A stretch of DNA of 64,000 nt. Origin: Nonomuraea angiospora. GTDB lineage: Bacteria; Actinomycetota; Actinomycetes; Streptosporangiales; Streptosporangiaceae. The DNA is taken from NCBI RefSeq assembly GCF_014873145.1, contig NZ_JADBEK010000001.1, positions 5,332,001-5,396,000 on the forward strand, in the 5' to 3' direction. Made by a program: the position numbers and the translations under genes. Below are positions 25,483 to 34,107 of the stretch, one piece after another; positions within the stretch are counted from its first letter, which is position 1, and each line of letters opens with the position of its first letter. Under the pieces are notes generated by a model that made no database searches, had not been told where the DNA came from, and saw nothing but the letters and a program-made list of their open reading frames with translations.

Positions 25483-25740
25483 CTGTCTGGTCAGCGCTCC
25501 TGCGCGGCACCGCCGGATACGTCGCCGAGCTGGGCTGCTATCGACTCACCGCCGTGGGCTTCCAACCGACCACATGCTGAGCGAACGGCGATGGCCGACG
25601 CCGGCGGACGCGGCCGCCGGAGCCGCCCACACCCACGCGAGGCACGACACCACGGAGATGTCGACGATGATCGCCGTCATCTAGGCGACCGTGTGACGCA
25701 GGGCTTCTTTCTCCTGCTCCGCCAGATCCAGCCGCGCCAC
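25483..25740 (+). pseudogene. internally deleted duplicate of the gene at 34910-35236
   Basis: 25483-25508 matches 34816-34841 (CTGTCTGGTCAGC and following), upstream of the intact gene. From 25509 to about 25740 it matches about 35061-35291, the 3' half of that gene and its downstream flank. The protein end RWPTPADAAAGAAHTHARHD then EMSTMIAVI is shared. The intervening about 220 bp, including the start codon, is missing and the frame is broken, so this copy is dead. Confidence 0.75.
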
Positions 25741-25981
25741 CCGTGCCGTCCTGGGGGAACACCCGCCGCGGCGCCGGCGACTCCCCTGCTCATCTGCGAC
25801 CTGCACGCGGCTCTGCGGCGGCGCGATGTCCAGGCGGTCGGCGCCGACAAGTGAGGCAACCCGCGGGCCCGCCTGATCGAGGAACGGCTGTGGGTGCGGG
25901 AGCGGGAGGCAGGAGAATGTGTCACCCGTGATCACTAGCATGGGCTTTCGCTCGCGATCACCGGACGCCGAGGAGCGTGTC

Positions 25982-26998
25982 ATGGCCTTCGACAGGATCG
26001 GCTACTGGACGTGGACCGACATGGAGGAGGTCGGGCGGTGGCTGTCGACCGGCATCGATCCCAGTGCGCAGGCGGCGGTGGCTTGGGGCGTGCCGCTGAT
26101 CGCGGCGTCCGGGCGCGGTTCCAAGGAGGTCGTGGCCGCGCTGGCTGCTCAGGCCAGTGACGTGAACGTACGCGGGGAAGACGGCCGCACCCCGCTGTGG
26201 GAGGCGGTGTGGGCGGACAACGGCGGCGCGATCGAGGCGCTCCTGGCAGCCGGGGCCGACCCGTGGATTGAGGTGATGTGCGGGTGGTCGGCCGGACGGC
26301 TGGCGCTGGCCGGGCCGCGGGCGCCGTTGTTCGCCGGTCTTCCTGGAGCCGTTCCGCTGGAGGATGAGCATCGAGCCGCCGTCCAGCGGGCCCGTGAGCG
26401 CAAGGCACTTCTCAGCGCTGCGGCCGACCTGGGCGGGGAGTGGGCGGTGGGGATGGGCCTGACGCTGGTCACGGGAATCACCGCCGATGAGGCGATACGG
26501 CGACTGGGGGCCGACCCCGCGCGGTTCCCTCCGCACCCTCCTCGCCCGGCGCCGTGGCAGCCCGAGGACGAGGAGTACCCCGAGGACCTTTACGACGCCG
26601 GGTTGCGATACGTCGCCGTCACCGAGATCACGGGCGGATGCGCCCTGGTGCAGCCGGAAGGCTTCGCCGTCACTCTGAACGAGACGGTGAATCCCCTGTC
26701 GGCGGGCACCCGGTGCCTGACGGTCTACTTCAACGCCAAGAGCGGCACGCAGAGCGGCTACGTCGTCGACGGCGAATGGGGCGAGCGCGATCCGGTCGAC
26801 AGCGACGCGCACCCTGCCGAGGGCCCAGCGCGGACGCTGGACCGTTTCCTCTACTCCTGGGCCCAGAGTAGGGAAGACCCGATCTCAGCCGAGATCGGAC
26901 ACGCGTTCACGCTGCTGGGCCTGGATCCCGGCGACGGCACGTGCGTGAAGGGACCGTGGTCCAGGTGGGTCGAGATTCCCGGGTGGAGCCGATTCTGA
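25982..26998 (+). CDS. ankyrin-repeat-like hypothetical protein
   Basis: 338 aa. The N-terminal about 110 residues contain ankyrin-type repeats: VPLIAASGRGSKEVVAALAA, then DVNVRGEDGRTPLWEAVWAD and EALLAAGADPW. The C-terminal half is a separate globular region (YDAGLRYVAVTEITGGCALV; FLYSWAQSREDP) that I do not recognise. It is soluble with no signal. The ATG at 25982 has GAGGAG upstream; the frame reaches back to 25919 without an RBS. Possibly a protein-protein interaction or immunity-type protein, but nothing nearby supports a specific role. Confidence 0.8.
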   Translation: MAFDRIGYWTWTDMEEVGRWLSTGIDPSAQAAVAWGVPLIAASGRGSKEVVAALAAQASDVNVRGEDGRTPLWEAVWADNGGAIEALLAAGADPWIEVMCGWSAGRLALAGPRAPLFAGLPGAVPLEDEHRAAVQRARERKALLSAAADLGGEWAVGMGLTLVTGITADEAIRRLGADPARFPPHPPRPAPWQPEDEEYPEDLYDAGLRYVAVTEITGGCALVQPEGFAVTLNETVNPLSAGTRCLTVYFNAKSGTQSGYVVDGEWGERDPVDSDAHPAEGPARTLDRFLYSWAQSREDPISAEIGHAFTLLGLDPGDGTCVKGPWSRWVEIPGWSRF

Positions 26999-27064
26999 CC
27001 CGTCGCCGCACGGCCTCCACGCGGCGATCCCGCGCAGCTCGCCGCACGGCGATATCCCCTCTTC

Positions 27065-27697
27065 ATGGCCTACGCTGACACAATGGCCGATATGACCGGA
27101 TGGGACCCGAAAGCGGACCTCCATCGTTACCTCAAGACCGCCCGCGAGTCCCTCCTGTGGAAACTCGACGGCCTGTCCGAGTACGACATCCGCCGCCCCC
27201 ATACCCCGACCGGCACCAACCTCCTTGGCCTGGTCAAACACCTGGCCAGCGTCGAGTTCGGCTACTTCGGCGACACTTTCGGCCGCTCGTCCGGCGAGCC
27301 GATGCCCTGGTTCGAGGATGACGCCGAGCCGAACGCCGACATGTGGGCGACCCCGGACGAGTCCCGCGAGCAGATGATCGCCCTCTACCACCGCGCCTGG
27401 GCCCACGCGGACGCCACGATCGAGGAGCTGTCCCTGGACGCGACCGGCCACGTCGCCTGGTGGCCGGCCGACAGCAACACGGTCTCCCTGCACCGCATCC
27501 TCGTCCACGTGATCGCCGAAACCAACCGCCACGCCGGGCACGCCGACATCGTCCGCGAGCTGATCGACGGCGCCGCCGGCCGCCACAGCCACGACCGCCT
27601 GCCGAACGCCGCTGATGACTCATGGTGGACGGACTACCGCGAACGCCTCGAACAAGCCGCCCGGAAAGCCGCCGAGAACCAGCCGCAAGGCGCATGA
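27065..27697 (+). CDS. DinB-family (DUF664-like) protein
   Basis: 210 aa. Four-helix-bundle DinB signatures: DLHRYLKTARESLLWKLDGL, GLVKHLASVEFGYFGDTFG with the first metal-ligand His, and VHVIAETNRHAGHADIVREL with the C-terminal His pair. These enzymes bind a divalent metal and act as thiol-dependent transferases or of unknown function. ATG at 27083 (ADMTGWDP) is an alternative start. Confidence 0.88.
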   Translation: MAYADTMADMTGWDPKADLHRYLKTARESLLWKLDGLSEYDIRRPHTPTGTNLLGLVKHLASVEFGYFGDTFGRSSGEPMPWFEDDAEPNADMWATPDESREQMIALYHRAWAHADATIEELSLDATGHVAWWPADSNTVSLHRILVHVIAETNRHAGHADIVRELIDGAAGRHSHDRLPNAADDSWWTDYRERLEQAARKAAENQPQGA

Positions 27698-28280
27698 CAG
27701 CGGCCGAGCGCAAAGACCAGCTCTCACACTGCCGCGCGACACGGTAAGCGAGCAGGACACAACGAACGGCCGCGATCCTCGCGGTGAGGTCTTCGGCGAG
27801 CACTCAAGCTTTGGCCGCCTGGCAAGCGAGCCACCGCTCCCGGGTGATCGCGTACTCGACTTCACCAAGATCGCTGCCAGGGATCGGCTCCTGCGAGTGC
27901 CGTTGACGCGACTGTCACCGCCGTGTCGCCGCCGGCTACGGGAAGGCCGGCTACCGATCACGGGACGGCGGGCCCAGAGCCCATCGATGCAGGTCAGAAC
28001 CATTTCCGTTGAATTTTCCGGGATTGCTACTGGGACCCCAAATCGGCGCGAGTGACTGCTGCCAGGAGCAAACCGGGGTACAGCTTTTCGCACACGGTGA
28101 GCGACAGCAGCGCGCGGCGGCGGTGCATACCGGCGTCGGTGACAAGCCCGCCGTCGCTGTCAGCGACCGCCAATACCCCTCTTGGTTCAGCCTCCCCGCT
28201 ACGAGGGGAAGCCCACATGCGCTGCCAGAAGCTCTGGGCGGTGGGGTGCTGGGGGCTGGTGGTCGCGAGACCAGAGATCG
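27698..28280. other. gene-poor stretch with possible small coding remnants
   Basis: No complete gene is supported. On the minus strand about 28029-28170 reads GMHRRRALLSLTVCEKLYPG then LLLAAVTRADLGSQ and a stop, which looks protein-like but has no start and no recognisable family. The rest shows no coding bias. Confidence 0.35.
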
Positions 28281-28694
28281 CTAGTCGAACTGGTAGCACC
28301 AGCTGGTCAGGTACGCAAACCGCAGGTCGATAACGGTGTCCAGTCCTTCCATCTCCGAGACGTTCAGGTGGGCGAGCCGGCGGAAGGATTCGGCGTCCTT
28401 CTTCAGCTTCGACCCGTCCCTGGTCAGGTACTCGAGGAACGTGTCCATCTCCGGCGTGACCTCCTTGCCGGCTCTCCAGCCGACCCAGGTCTGCCGGAAG
28501 AGATCGCACAGGACGCTCATGTAGTCGTCTGGCGTGGCCACCGGTTTGGCCGCCTGGAAGGGCGAGGGGGTGAACGAAGGGGGCGGCGCGAGGGGCGGGG
28601 CCGTCTCGTCGTCCGCCCAGCCGGCGATGAGCCTGGTGAGGAGGAGGATCACGAAGAGGCCCGTCACCGCGAACCTGCCCCGCAGTACGTTCAT
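28281..28694 (-). CDS. small membrane-anchored hypothetical protein
   Basis: 137 aa. An N-terminal transmembrane or signal segment (GRFAVTGLFVILLLTRLIAG) is followed by a Pro-rich linker and a helical extracytoplasmic domain (YMSVLCDLFRQTWVGWRAGK; GLDTVIDLRFAYLTSWCYQF) with two Cys that could pair. It is coupled by a 4-bp overlap to the polytopic protein upstream, so both likely function together. Family not recognised. Confidence 0.65.
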   Translation of the reverse strand: MNVLRGRFAVTGLFVILLLTRLIAGWADDETAPPLAPPPSFTPSPFQAAKPVATPDDYMSVLCDLFRQTWVGWRAGKEVTPEMDTFLEYLTRDGSKLKKDAESFRRLAHLNVSEMEGLDTVIDLRFAYLTSWCYQFD

Positions 28695-30019
28695 CCGTCC
28701 GCCTCCATGAGCCTGGCGATGGTCGGCCTCAAAGACTCGCCCGCGGCGCTCGCCTCCGTGACGAGGTTGGACACCAGGTCGGGCGGGGAGTCGCGCCACC
28801 CGTCGCAGGATCTGCCGATCGCGTCGAACTTCGCCAGCGCCCGCTGCCAGTCGGCCTGGGCCCGTTGATCGGGGATGGGGATGAACCGCTGGGCGCGGTC
28901 CGCACGGGCGGCGAGCGACTTGCACGCCTTGTACGCGGCGTTCGTCACGGCCGTGTTCTGCCGGTAGATTCCGGCGATCTCTCCCGCCGGGGTCTTGTCA
29001 TCGATGAAGGGAATCTCCAAAGTGTCGATGCCGATGTCCAGCGCCGCCATCACCTCCGCGTTGAGGTCCCGGATGAGGTCAAGGCCGCCTGCCTGGCCCC
29101 AGGCGTACACCCGGGCTTGCGTTCTGCCCGTGGTCTCGTACGACCCCGACCCCGCCGCCGGCTCTTCGAAATCGATGGCGGAACACCCGTAGCCCACCGA
29201 CGCGATGGCGACGACCGCCGCCGTCAGGCCGACCAGCGGGAGCCAGACGCGCGAGGTTCGCGGGGCGGGCGGCGTTCCAGGTTTTCGATGAAAAGCCGTG
29301 GTCAGGACGGTGCCAGCGCATATGACCGGAATCCCGAAGGCCAGTACGTGGCCGCCGATGATGGACAGGATGTCGGTGACGAGGGCATGGCCTTCCGGGA
29401 TCATGACCGCGCATCCCTTGGTCACCACCCGCAGGAAACCGGTGCAGCCGTCGGCGATCATGAGGGCGTACAGCGCGGCGAACCCGAAGAGCATGGACAC
29501 CCCGCCGGCGACCACGGCTACCGGCGCCGAGGGACGGGGAAACCACAGCGCCACCCCGGCCGCGACCAGTAGCGCCGAAAGGATGACGGCGGCCTCCATC
29601 CAGCCGAGATAGGCGTGGTAGGTGAAGCCGTTCAAATGCTCGATCGGATACGTGGCCCGCACGTATCGGGTCACGGCGACGCCGAGAAGCGCGGTGAAAA
29701 CGCTCCCGAGGGCGAGCGCGCGGAGCCGTACGGGACCGGCCGCCGAGCGCCACACGGCCACGGCCGCAAGGATCCACAACAGGCCCGCGGCGACCAGCGG
29801 GAACGGCCGCAATTGCAGCAGCGTGGACAGCGGATACCAATAAAGCATCCCGCTCGGCGCCGGAAGCCATTGATCGCCGACCAAGACCTCCATGTAGTCG
29901 GTCAGTGGCGAACCGCTGGTCAGCGCATTTCCTCTGACCTCCAGGTAATAGACGAGTAGCGTCCCGAAGGCGCAGATGGAGACGGCGAGGCCGAGCCGGC
30001 GTACCGCCTGCGGCCACAC
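28691..30019 (-). CDS. polytopic membrane protein with a C-terminal extracytoplasmic domain; N-terminus uncertain
   Basis: About 442 aa from a GTG at 30019 (WPQAVRRLGLAVSICAFGTLL, a charged start followed by a membrane span). Seven or eight hydrophobic segments follow (LVAAGLLWILAAVAVW, AAVILSALLVAAGVALWF, GGHVLAFGIPVICAGTVL), then a helical domain of about 150 residues (AEVMAALDIGIDTLEIPFID; KSLAARADRAQRFIPIP). Just upstream the sequence belongs to a recombinase relic, so the gene may have lost its true 5' end at a junction near 30025. Family not recognised. Confidence 0.55.
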   Translation of the reverse strand: MWPQAVRRLGLAVSICAFGTLLVYYLEVRGNALTSGSPLTDYMEVLVGDQWLPAPSGMLYWYPLSTLLQLRPFPLVAAGLLWILAAVAVWRSAAGPVRLRALALGSVFTALLGVAVTRYVRATYPIEHLNGFTYHAYLGWMEAAVILSALLVAAGVALWFPRPSAPVAVVAGGVSMLFGFAALYALMIADGCTGFLRVVTKGCAVMIPEGHALVTDILSIIGGHVLAFGIPVICAGTVLTTAFHRKPGTPPAPRTSRVWLPLVGLTAAVVAIASVGYGCSAIDFEEPAAGSGSYETTGRTQARVYAWGQAGGLDLIRDLNAEVMAALDIGIDTLEIPFIDDKTPAGEIAGIYRQNTAVTNAAYKACKSLAARADRAQRFIPIPDQRAQADWQRALAKFDAIGRSCDGWRDSPPDLVSNLVTEASAAGESLRPTIARLMEADG

Positions 30020-30029
30020 CCGTCCCGGA

Positions 30030-30400
30030 CGGCCTCGATGGAGACGCCGGCGTTGATGAGTTCGGTGGCGTGGGCGTGGCGTAGCTGGTGGATGTCGATC
30101 TCGGCCCCGGCCTGCGCGCAGTAGATCTGCCGGCGGTGGTGGGCGGCGTCGTAGGACAGCGGTCCGCCGCGGCCGTTGATGGACGCACGGAACAATGGGC
30201 CGGCGGTGCAGCCGGCGCGGGCCAGGTAGAGCTTGCGCAGGGCGACGTGGCCGCGGTCGTCCAACAGGACGGTCCGCACGCTGCCGCCCTTGCCGCAGCT
30301 GCGGACGTGTTCGTCGTCCAGGCGCAGATCGAGATCCTCGACGACCTGACGCCCACCGGCGGCGGCCCATGACCACGCGAGAGTTTCCCGCCTGCCCGCC
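30030..30400 (-). pseudogene. relic of a tyrosine recombinase (XerC/D-type) catalytic domain
   Basis: The minus-strand frame reads VRTVLLDDRGHVALRKLYLA, then DIHQLRHAHATELINAGVSI and stops matching after EAVR at about 30030. HQLRHAHATE is the box-II HxLRH motif. The first Arg box, the Tyr nucleophile and the N-terminal half are missing, and the 3' end is cut where the membrane-protein gene begins. Confidence 0.65.
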
Positions 30401-30714
30401 CACCGGTGGGCTGATGCGGTGACGCGGCGCACGCGTGGGAGCCGATCGGGCTCCTTGTCCGTGCCCTGGGGTCCACGAGGCGTGGCCGGGGAGACGCAGA
30501 TCACATTTCCTGATGTCCCCTCACGCCGTAGCGCTTCGTCGCTTGGGTGACAGCCTCTCCCGTTACCTGACGCGCCGGCTCGTCATCGTGGGTGCGCCAG
30601 GGGCCGGTCAGCTGACTGATTCGCAGGTGATGCGGTGTAGCCACCTTTGGTGGCGCGCAAAGCCGAGAGAGGCACGCGTCATTCATGGGCCGAGCGAAAG
30701 GACGGAAAGCGCGG
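30401..30714. other. intergenic stretch without a supported gene
   Basis: The recombinase-relic frame continues open on the minus strand to about 30500 but without family similarity. No other gene is visible before the secreted protein at 30715. Confidence 0.35.
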
Positions 30715-31077
30715 ATGAAAACTGCGATATGTGTACTGGGAACTGCGGCGACGCTGGCCTTCGGCCTCACCGGGACGGCTACCGCGGCCGTGAACGCGCC
30801 AAAGACGGCCCAGACCAAGACGTGGAAGTGCCAGAAACCCGAAGGCAAGAAGATCAAGGTCACCTGGGAGCGCGCGAAAGGCCGTGACTGGACCTGGCTT
30901 TCCTACGTGAGCAACTGCTCCGAATCCAAGGCCATCCGGCTGTTCGTCAAGAACGCCGCAGGCAAAACCTATCAGCGATGCGTGGTCGCCAAACCGAAGT
31001 CCTCCGGGCGGAAAGCACTCAAATATAGCTATTCCGGGATCTCCAAGGTCACGGTGACGAACACGTGTTCCGGCTGA
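30715..31077 (+). CDS. small secreted hypothetical protein
   Basis: 120 aa with a clear Sec signal peptide (MKTAICVLGTAATLAFGLTG ending TATAA) and a basic beta-rich mature part holding four Cys (WKCQKPEGK, VSNCSESKA, YQRCVVAKP, VTNTCSG), suggesting two disulphides. The start at 30715 is chosen because the signal peptide begins there. It resembles in design, not obviously in sequence, the secreted protein at 31272. Function unknown. Confidence 0.8.
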   Translation: MKTAICVLGTAATLAFGLTGTATAAVNAPKTAQTKTWKCQKPEGKKIKVTWERAKGRDWTWLSYVSNCSESKAIRLFVKNAAGKTYQRCVVAKPKSSGRKALKYSYSGISKVTVTNTCSG

Positions 31078-31271
31078 GGACAAAACCAAATGCTGGCGGC
31101 GAGCGGTGAAGCCGAGCGCGCGGCGCATGGCCAGGTACTCCTCGGCTCTGGCCCGCAGCGCGCTCACCGGCCGGCCCCGGGCCACAGGCGCGTCAGCGGG
31201 CAGCGAACACGGCAGAGGAGATCACCGTGGAAGCGCGACTCAACACCTCCGAGAAAGGGACAAGGAAGATC

Positions 31272-31748
31272 ATGACAAGAAGGAGAACGGCGGCCGTCGC
31301 CGTCGCCCTCGCCTGCCTGACGGCGACCGTCATGGAGGCGCCGGTGTCCGCCGAGTCCGAAGCGGGCAGATCCTGGTCGTTCAAGTGCCTGGACCGCGTC
31401 AAGGCCTCGGACGACAAGGGCGGCTGGAACCTCACCGCGATCGCGACGCACAAGACGAATCGCGCACGACGCTTCCAGGTGTCCTTCCGTGCCAAGGGCG
31501 AGAAGCTGCTCGTCCATGACTACCGGGGCGGGAACTACACGCCCTCCATGCAGGTGATCGTCTACGACTTCGACGCCGGCAAGATGACCAGAATGAGGTT
31601 CGCCACAAGCCTGAACCAGAGCGGCTCGTACGGGATCGCCAAGCACATGGGGCTCAAAAAGATCAAGGAAGGACACAGGATCCGCATAGAGCTCTACAAC
31701 CCCGGCGGCATGGGCACCTCGGGCCTGTGCGTGGGCGGCGTCGCCTGA
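31272..31748 (+). CDS. secreted hypothetical protein
   Basis: 158 aa. Signal peptide TRRRTAAVAVALACLTATVM with cleavage near PVSAES; mature domain beta-rich and basic (RSWSFKCLDRVKASDDKGGW; RFQVSFRAKGEKLLVHDYRG; GTSGLCVGGVA) with two Cys at its ends. GGAAG lies 6 nt before the ATG at 31272, which decides against the ATG at 31227. Like the gene at 30715, it starts its mature part W(S)FKC/WKC, so the two may be distant paralogues. Function unknown. Confidence 0.78.
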   Translation: MTRRRTAAVAVALACLTATVMEAPVSAESEAGRSWSFKCLDRVKASDDKGGWNLTAIATHKTNRARRFQVSFRAKGEKLLVHDYRGGNYTPSMQVIVYDFDAGKMTRMRFATSLNQSGSYGIAKHMGLKKIKEGHRIRIELYNPGGMGTSGLCVGGVA

Positions 31749-31930
31749 CTCCTGCAGGATCGACACGGGCCGGCCCTGCTGGTCGTTGCCATACGGAATC
31801 GGGTCGAACAGGCTGACTTGGCCCGACTTCAGCAGCGGCCAGACGGGCTGCTTGGCCTTGCGCATCTCCTGATCCCCCACCCACAGCACCAGGCGGCTGG
31901 TTGATGGCAGAGATGCTGAGCGCGCTGCCG
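31745..31930 (-). pseudogene. relic of a TraB/FtsK-like conjugative transfer ATPase
   Basis: The minus-strand frame reads SRLVLWVGDQEMRKAKQPVW then PLLKSGQVSLFDPIPYGNDQ and RGRPVSILQE-like end. This is the segment just before the Walker A region in actinomycete plasmid/AICE transfer proteins of the TraSA/TraB type. The ATPase core itself is absent. Confidence 0.6.
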
Positions 31931-31952
31931 CGTGGCCAGTAGGTCTGCGTCC

Positions 31953-32160
31953 ATGACTCCCGTAACGACCTCCTCCCAGCGGCTCACCCTGCGGGAGTTC
32001 ACGCCAGCCGACGTGGACGCGCTCCTGGCCATCTACGGCGACCCGAAGGTGGCCGAGCACATGAGCTTCGAGCCACGCACTCGCGATCAGGTCGAGAAAA
32101 CCATCGCGGGGGTGATAGCGGCGGCTGACGCCGACCTCCGGATGGGCTACAACCTCGCTG
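31953..32160 (+). pseudogene. N-terminal fragment of a RimJ/RimL-type GNAT acetyltransferase
   Basis: Reading from ATG 31953: TSSQRLTLREFTPADVDALL then AIYGDPKVAEHMSFEPRTRD, the standard beginning of ribosomal-protein-type GNATs. After about 70 residues (DLRMGYNLAAV) the similarity stops and the frame enters foreign DNA; the acetyl-CoA motif is missing. Confidence 0.7.
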
Positions 32161-32164
32161 CGGT

Positions 32165-32665
32165 CCTGCCGGCTGGCGTTGGGCAGTGCGGCGATCTCTG
32201 CGCCGATTCGGGGGAAGTCCGCGACCAGTTCCTCCACGGAGAAGCTGTCGGTCAGCGGCCGGCCGGTGATGGTGTCCTGGAAGAGGTCTCCTCCTGGTAG
32301 ATCCGGCCGAACTCGGTGATTTCCTCCTCGGCCAGTACCGTGCCCATCGCCCCTACCAGGAGCTGTTCCAGTTCGGTCAGCTCCAGCCCCTGCTCGCGAC
32401 GCGCCGCCGCGTGCAAGGCCGCACCGATCAGGGTGTTGGCCGCAGGGCTTTGCCGCAGCCTGCGCGCCGCGCGCGTTTCGGCGCGAGCATCGGACAGCTG
32501 CTCGCGCAAGCGGGCGACCCGTTCGGCAGAGGCCAGGACGGTGGTCCCATGGGCCTCCCCGTAAGTTCGCCGGTTCAGACGGCTGGGAGGCCCATGGGAC
32601 GCCTCCCCCACGCCATCCCTCGACGAGTGAGCCCGTGCACCTCCCCCAGCGAGCCCGACCATGTG
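32165..32665 (-). pseudogene. disrupted hypothetical gene, probably from an integrative element
   Basis: One minus frame gives AERVARLREQLSDARAETRA and LELTELEQLLVGAMGTVLAE then EEITEFGRIYQE. In the adjacent frame the sense continues DLFQDTITGRPLTDSFSVEE then LVADFPRIGAEIAALPNA. Read across a frameshift at about 32295 this is a helical protein of about 130 aa. I do not know the family; the neighbours are transfer and transposition relics. Confidence 0.45.
32544..32600. repeat. perfect 16-bp inverted repeat with 25-nt loop
   Basis: GTCCCATGGGCCTCCC (32544-32559) and GGGAGGCCCATGGGAC (32585-32600) are exact reverse complements and would form a strong hairpin. There is no T-run. It lies at the 5' side of the disrupted minus-strand gene and near Tn3-type relics, so it may be an element end, a recombination site or an attenuator. 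Confidence 0.7.
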
Positions 32666-32737
32666 TGCACGTCAGGGCCCCCACCTGGCTATACACCGAA
32701 GATCGGCTCTGGTCCCCTTCGGCTGTGACAGCACCCG

Positions 32738-32890
32738 TCAGCCGTCGGCGGGGCAGAAGGATCCCGCAAGGAAGAACCGCTCCCACTCCGCCTGCGTCGG
32801 CTCGCCATCGAACCGCCCGTTGAATGCCCTAGGGCTCGGCGTGGGGCGGTCGACGCTGTACCGGGCGCTGGAGAACGACGACCCCGGACC
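32738..32890. pseudogene. juxtaposed relics of a Tn3-type element (transposase start, resolvase end)
   Basis: On the minus strand 32818-32738 reads GRFDGEPTQAEWERFF, like the start of DUF4158/Tn3-family transposases, then a stop. On the plus strand about 32827-32880 reads LGVGRSTLYRALENDD, the C-terminal HTH of serine resolvases. The two are head to head with no room for complete genes. Identification rests on short matches. Confidence 0.4.
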
Positions 32891-33086
32891 GTCCCGGCGT
32901 CTGACTCCCGAGGCGGGTGGCACAGGAATGCCTGGTATTCGCGAGGCAGCAGCGACACAGCCCGTCTCACCCGCCCGTACAGCCGTTGACCAGTCGAGAC
33001 AAGGATGTCACTCCGGCGCGGCAGCGCAACGCCACTCACAATCGGCAACTTTCTGTTGTCATTTGACGACAAGGAGTGCCCTCGCG

Positions 33087-33375
33087 ATGCGTTACACCAT
33101 CGCCGTGTCCACCGGCCTCGCCGCCGCCGTGCTCGCCCTGGCCGCCCTGCCCGCCCACGCAGGCCGCCAATGCCCGGGACGAAGAAGTCTTCCAGTGCAG
33201 GTACCTGCACGAGGAACTCCCCGACGCGCACGGCGAAGCCTGCGCGAACCCGCTGCCGCGTGCGGTCCGCAACATCACCCTCATCGACGTGTTCACCGGT
33301 GCCACGTACAAGTGCGAGGCCGGCTTCGCCGTTAGATCTTTCTGGATCGAGGGCAAGGAATGCAGCCGCGCCTGA
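33087..33375 (+). pseudogene. small secreted cysteine-containing protein with a frameshift after the signal peptide
   Basis: From ATG 33087, with AAGGAG upstream, one frame encodes a signal peptide (RYTIAVSTGLAAAVLALAAL ending PAHA). The mature sequence continues in another frame: AANARDEEVFQCRYLHEELP, then ACANPLPRAVRNITLIDVFT and YKCEAGFAVRSFWIEGKECS. The shift is at about 33165. Four Cys and the DVFTGATYKC pattern look like a genuine secreted protein. Either a sequencing indel or a recent pseudogene. Confidence 0.6.
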
Positions 33376-33614
33376 GCTGACGCCGCTCCACAACACGGCC
33401 CTCCACCTGTGTCCGCACATGTCACTGGCACCGCCCAGAGCTGGGGGAAAGGCACTGTCGGGGCGTGAGCGGTCCGAACAGGAGCACTGGGCGACCGGTC
33501 CCGGCCCTTCCGCGCTCCTGGTGGCCCCGTCCGGCCAGGAGAACCAGGACGACGACCAGGTTCCCCGGACCCGCGTTGTGCCGTGGGAGACGGTCACCAG
33601 TCCCGGGGGGAGAG

Positions 33615-33770
33615 CGGGCCTGGACGGTCGGGCGGCTTCGTGCGGCGCTGGTCGACCTGCCCGGTGACGCGCTGGTCATCGTCCACGTCGCCAGCGAGAG
33701 CGACCCCGAGGCCGTAGACGATCAGATCATCACGAGCGCCAGGTACGGCAACGTGAGCTGGGGCGCTGCT
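33615..33770 (+). pseudogene. fragment of a DUF6225-like protein
   Basis: Plus-strand reading WTVGRLRAALVDLPGDALVI then VHVASESDPEAVDDQIITSA and RYGNVSWG matches the short DUF6225 pattern (WTVGQLRxALxxLPxDxPxxVxVA). The usual start is missing and the reading is fused to unrelated residues after 33770. Confidence 0.5.
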
Positions 33771-33885
33771 GTTGTCGCCGTAGTTGTCGCCAGCCGGGGC
33801 GGTAATGAGCACGCCCGCCTCCTGGGCGTGGGCGATGGCGCGTTTCAGCATCGGGTCGGCGTCGTCGGAGGGTATTGAAGGCGCT
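33755..33885 (-). pseudogene. fragment of an S8 (subtilisin/mycosin-like) peptidase
   Basis: Minus-strand reading DADPMLKRAIAHAQEAGVLI then TAPAGDNYGDNS corresponds to the AIxxAxxxGVLVVAAAGN segment carrying the oxyanion-hole Asn of S8 peptidases. Asp, His and Ser regions are absent. It abuts the DUF6225 fragment tail to tail. Confidence 0.45.
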
Positions 33886-34107
33886 GCTGGTCCGTCGCGA
33901 GCCATTGCCATGACATGTCTCACCAGGTATCTGGGTACATCGTGCTTGCGGTCAACCCTCTGCAGGCGGCGCTCGCGATGGCGGGGCCACGTGCGGCCGT
34001 TGAAACCCGGCCTGCGCGGTGCACGGTTCGTTCCTGCACATTGTGCGCCCGTCAGCGCGCCGGGGAACGACCTGACCAGAGCACCGCGAATCACATGGAA
34101 GCGCGCT

